64,000 nucleotides of DNA from Coniella vitis (taxonomy: Eukaryota > Ascomycota > Sordariomycetes > Diaporthales > Schizoparmaceae). The stretch spans positions 310,001 to 374,000 of the forward strand of contig WUJK01000007.1 in NCBI GenBank assembly GCA_011317545.1, read 5' to 3'. Of the stretch, positions 58,809-64,000 are shown in pieces (positions within the stretch are counted from its first letter, which is position 1; each line of letters begins with the position of its first letter). A model generated the notes under the pieces. That model had not been told where the DNA came from. It saw only the letters and a list, made by a program, of their open reading frames with translations, and did no database searches. The position numbers and the translations under genes were made by a program.

Positions 58809-58991
58809 TGTCACAGGCCCACCTGTGACATTGCCTTCGCCCGATATGCCTGATAAGTTAACTAGATCTTCTGAAACGTATTCAGAAGATTACGTACCTT
58901 TTGCCTCAACCACTCAAAAGGTTCCGTACATCGGAGGCGGCCGCAGGACGCTAGTCAATTCCTAGAGCCCCATAGGGGCCAGCCCGTCACA
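58809..58991. mobile_element. 183-bp solo LTR (or small LTR-like element), not RIP-damaged
   Basis: Starts TGTCACAGG, ends CCGTCACA, and is flanked by a perfect 5-bp duplication CGGTC (58804-58808 and 58992-58996). It is GC-balanced, keeps CA and TG, and stands out sharply from the TA-rich surroundings. It contains several perfect short stems: TGTCACAGG/CCTGTGACA (58809-58831), ATCTTCTGAA/TTCAGAAGAT (about 58865-58889) and CCTTTT/AAAAGG. TG..CA ends plus the 5-bp duplication fit a solo LTR. No internal region is present. Its family is unlike the two others here. Confidence 0.88.
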
Positions 58992-58996
58992 CGGTC

Positions 58997-59170
58997 TACT
59001 CTAGCTATCTTAATTATATTATTACCCTTATAATAGTTAATAAATAACTTTATTACCTATTTATTTTTAAGCTTAAAAGGATTAGGAATATAAGTAAAGC
59101 CCGTTATAATATTATAAATATAATTATAAATACTATTAATAGTTAATAAGAGCTTTAACCCTTTACTAAG
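58997..59170. other. AT-rich spacer
   Basis: RIP-like DNA between the 183-bp LTR and the copia 3' LTR. Nothing is recognised. Confidence 0.4.
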
Positions 59171-59803
59171 TGTTGGAGGTTATAATATATAATAGTAAAG
59201 AGGATCGAGGGGATTAAAGAATAAAGAAGAGGGTTGATAGTAGTTATATTATATCGAAGTGCTTGCTTGACTTGCTTCTTACTATCTATCTTTAAGTCGG
59301 AAGGAATCCCTATATTTATAGTTATTCTTAAGCTATATTCTCGAATCTTCTTTTAATTGATTTATAATATTGATTATAAATGCGTATTATTTAGTTATTC
59401 CAGTTGGTAAGGACTGGAGAGATATATTCTTCCGCGTGGCGAGTATGGCAAGTGATTACGCGGCTTGAAAGATTCGAGTATCTTCTAGCACCTTCTGCTG
59501 ACGTCATTGCTTACGTAATCAACCCTATATATTTTATTATAGTATATAGATATATACCCTATACTGATTATAAATATATTAGTTATAGCTTATATACCCG
59601 TCTAGTTATTAAGATATTAGCGAAAGTTATTTAAAAGTATTTAAAAGATTTTAAATTCTTCTGCTTTCTTTTGCTTATTTTAAGCTTATTTGGGTAGTTA
59701 TATAGCTATAACTTTAGTATATAGGCATATTATAGTGTTATAGTTATAAAATAGATATTTTATATTACGTAAGCATTCTTATATATAGTTATATAGTCTT
59801 ATA
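59171..59803 (-). repeat. copia 3' LTR
   Basis: 633 bp. On the minus strand it begins TATAAG (TG to TA), directly after the polypurine tract GGGGGAG (59810-59804), and ends CCTCCAACA. The boundaries are supported by the solo copy at 55282-55894 with its target duplication. Confidence 0.88.
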
Positions 59804-59977
59804 CTCCCCCGTAATTCTTTTATGGGAGTAAATGAATTAGTTATTAAGATATTATTACCCTGCTCGTAAAGCTTATTAGGTAGTATATATTATATTATAT
59901 TATATTATATTATATTATATCGATCGATTTTATATTCATATTTATATTTATTATTACCGGTATATATAGTATATTTA

Positions 59978-60012
<35 letters not shown>

Positions 60013-60097
60013 ATAGTACTTATGCTCGTAAAGCTTATTTTAAGTACTTATTTAGACGCTTTTGCTCGTAAAGCTTCTTAAAGCGTATATATTATTT
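59804..60097 (-). other. copia 3' untranslated region with repeats
   Basis: Between the pol stop and the polypurine tract. It contains three copies of the 14-mer TGCTCGTAAAGCTT (plus strand, 59861, 60023, 60063), a TATTA pentamer repeat near 59885-59920 and a TA dinucleotide run near 59976-60010. Confidence 0.75.
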
Positions 60098-62184
60098 TTA
60101 ATTCTTATTTTTATACTCCTTAGTTATATTATCGTTATTTATATAATTCTTCGGGTTATATATATTATTTGATATATTAGCTTGTTTTATAAGATATTTC
60201 TGTTGAGGATTTGGCAGATTCTTTGTAAGAAAGTCTGCTAATTGTTCTTTTGTAGGGGTATATATTATTCTGATTTTATTATCAGCTATAGCTTGACGAG
60301 TATAGTGATATATTATATCTATATACTTAGTCCTTTTATGAAATTCTGGATTTTCAGCTAGTTTTATAGCACTAGTATTATCTACTAGTATAACTGGTAT
60401 TTCTATATTATACCCCAGTTTTAAGTTATTATTAAAGTAAGTATATAGATTATTTAGATATATAGCTTCGCGAACGGCTTCTTTTAAAGCTATATATTCC
60501 GCTTCGCATGAACTTATAGCTATAGTTTTCTGTAACTGGGAATTCCAGCTTATTATATTATTATTAGCTATATTATTATTATTATTGTTTGATAAAGAGA
60601 ATATATAGCCTGTGGTTGATTTTCTATTATTTATATCGTTAGCGAAATCGCTATCGCAATAGCCTTTTATTATAAAGCTTATAGCATTGCAATCGTATAT
60701 AATACCCAAGTCTGGATATTTAAGTAGATATTTCCAAATATATTCTAAAGCTTTAAAATGCTCGTTATTTGGATTACTCATAAATCTTGAGCAATATATA
60801 ACGCTATAGGCTATATCTGGACGAGTCTTTAAAGCTAAATATAATAAAGACCCTATTTGCTTTTGATATTCTTTTATTTCGTCTTTATTAGCTATATTAT
60901 TATTTTTATTTAGCTTTAACCCTGGAATACCAGGTATTAAGACTGGTTTATAGTTATTTATATTTATATTGAATTTATTAAGTAATTTATTTGTATAAGC
61001 CGTCTGATTTATATATAATAGCTTTTTATTATAATCGATAGTTATATCGATTCCTAGAAAGGATTTTGGTAATCCAATTTTTTCAAGTTCTATATCGTTA
61101 TTTAATAATCTTTCTAGCTTATATAGATTATTGTTATTTTCTGTTATTATAAGCATATCGTCCACATAGCATATAATAATTATATTAAGCTCTTTATTTA
61201 TATATACGCCTTCGTCGTACGGACATATCTCGAACCCGTATTTATATAATATAGATTTTAAATATTTATTCCATAAGCGTGGAGCTTGTTTTAGGCCATA
61301 TAAAGCTTTATTCAATTTAGCCACTTTATCTTTATAGTTATTATTATTATATATACCAGTTGGTAATTGCATATATATTTCAGTATCGATATTAGCATGT
61401 ATAAATGCATTTTTAACATCGTACTGTATTATATTATAGCCTTTATTTATAGCTATTATTAAGAGTATATGCCAAGTTTCTGAACGACAAGTTGTTGAAA
61501 AAGTATCGAGGTAATCTATACCTAAAACTTGGTTAAAGCCCTGAATAACCCAACGGGCCTTATATCGATATGTTTTATCATTATTTATTATCCAATCCGG
61601 ATTTATATAGTTGTTATTTATAGGTTTCTTTTTATATACCCATCTACCGTTTATAACGGTCTTATTTTTAGGTATATTAACTATATCGAAAGTATTTCGA
61701 CTATTTAGTGTTTTTACTTCTTCTTTCATAGCTTTTAGCCATTCAGGGAAGTCTGGGCTATTATATACTTCTTTTAACGTATTAGGTTCGTTTATAGTAG
61801 AAGTAGTTAATAAAAAGCCCTTATTTATAAAACTATTAAAGTTATATTGTGTATATAATATAGTATCTTTAATAGTTAATGCTATAGGATCAATAGATGA
61901 TATTTCACTTATATTATCATTATTATCGTAATTATCGTTGTTATCGTTATTATCGTTATAATCCTTATTAGGGCTATTATTAACTACTTCTTTATTTAAA
62001 GAAGCATTATTATTATTAGTATTTATAGTAAAGGGAATAGAATCTCCCCCGTTTTGATTATATATAGTTATATCTTTTAAGTCTGGTATATTATACTGAT
62101 TTTCAATTATATAGCAATCTCTAGTCCAGATTGCTCGTTTATTTATAAAATCCCAGACTTTAGTTATTATTATTTTCTCCGTAT

Positions 62185-62190
<6 letters not shown>
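60098..62190 (-). CDS. copia pol, reverse transcriptase and RNase H part (open frame)
   Basis: The frame is open from the stop at 60098 past MKEEVKTLNS (61729) up to about 62185. Upstream of that ATG it continues as EPNTLKEVYNSPDFPEWLKA, the normal copia linker into reverse transcriptase, so 61729 is not the true start. Reverse transcriptase marks are NGRWVYKKK, YKARWVIQGF, YDVKNAFIHA, LNKALYGLKQAPRLWNKYL and the catalytic YVDDM. RNase H marks are YCDSDFAND, SSCEAEYIAL, DNTSAIKLAENP and RTKYIDI. The C-terminus is TPTKEQLADFLTKNLP. All catalytic acidic residues are present, so this part could still encode active domains. Codon use is strongly AT-biased with many Asn. It copies its RNA into DNA in virus-like particles when part of a whole polyprotein. 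Confidence 0.92.
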
Positions 62191-63999
<1,809 letters not shown>

Positions 64000-64000
64000 G

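Noticed and set aside
59404..59634. 76-residue plus-strand frame
   Set aside because: Lies inside the copia LTR and has no family resemblance.
55282..59803. A single 4.5-kb plus-strand element bounded by the two copia LTRs
   Set aside because: The left LTR has its own CTATA duplication on both sides, so it is solo. The right LTR abuts a polypurine tract for the minus-strand pol.

Overview
The window looks like a chromosome segment of a filamentous ascomycete (Pezizomycotina). The genes carry short introns of about 50-170 bp with GT..AG ends. The protein set is fungal: ERG27, RXT2, a TRAPPC11-like subunit, HMG-CoA synthase and long fungal alpha/beta hydrolases. The right-hand 26 kb shows the CpA-to-TpA decay left by repeat-induced point mutation (RIP). 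I infer Sordariomycetes, possibly Hypocreales, but nothing here fixes the species.

Left part, 1 to about 38.26 kb: a GC-balanced euchromatic arm with eleven protein-coding genes. In order these are: a low-complexity Ser/Gly/Met/His-rich protein (6811-7800 +); a PTS1-ending alpha/beta hydrolase (8573-10034 -); two HSL-type alpha/beta hydrolases (10971-13951 + and 15248-16778 +); a DHCR24-like FAD oxidoreductase (17598-19184 +); HMG-CoA synthase (19681-21409 -); TRAPPC11 (24829-28625 -); RXT2 (29823-31525 +); an OB-fold-like protein (31821-33089 -); 3-keto-steroid reductase ERG27 (33731-35221 +); and an FLVCR-like MFS transporter (35578-37348 -). The first 6.8 kb and 21.4-24.8 kb hold no convincing gene. 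A 9-mer, TACATAGTA, occurs at least twelve times, always between genes.

Two genes are definite sterol-pathway enzymes (HMG-CoA synthase at the mevalonate step, ERG27 in C4-demethylation). A DHCR24-like reductase and HSL-type hydrolases, a fold that includes sterol-ester and acetyl-sterol hydrolases, lie among or beside them. The lipid theme is real at the family level. Co-function is inference.

Right part, 38.3-64 kb: an AT-rich transposon island. Two chromodomain-type Ty3/gypsy elements lie in opposite orientation. Element A is 38610-46289 (+) with 470-bp LTRs and a TAAAG target duplication. Element B is 47166-54706 (-). Element A sits inside an older reverse-oriented LTR of the same family. 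Both carry, between pol and the 3' LTR, an antisense coiled-coil reading frame; A also holds a decayed tRNA-Arg-like sequence. Further right come a solo copia LTR (55282-55894, CTATA duplication), an undamaged 183-bp solo LTR of another family (58809-58991, CGGTC duplication), and a Ty1/copia element on the minus strand (3' LTR 59171-59803, pol from 60098 to beyond the window end) with an open reverse transcriptase/RNase H frame.

Gene models with introns were built by hand from splice consensus, phase and family resemblance. No alignments or database searches were run.
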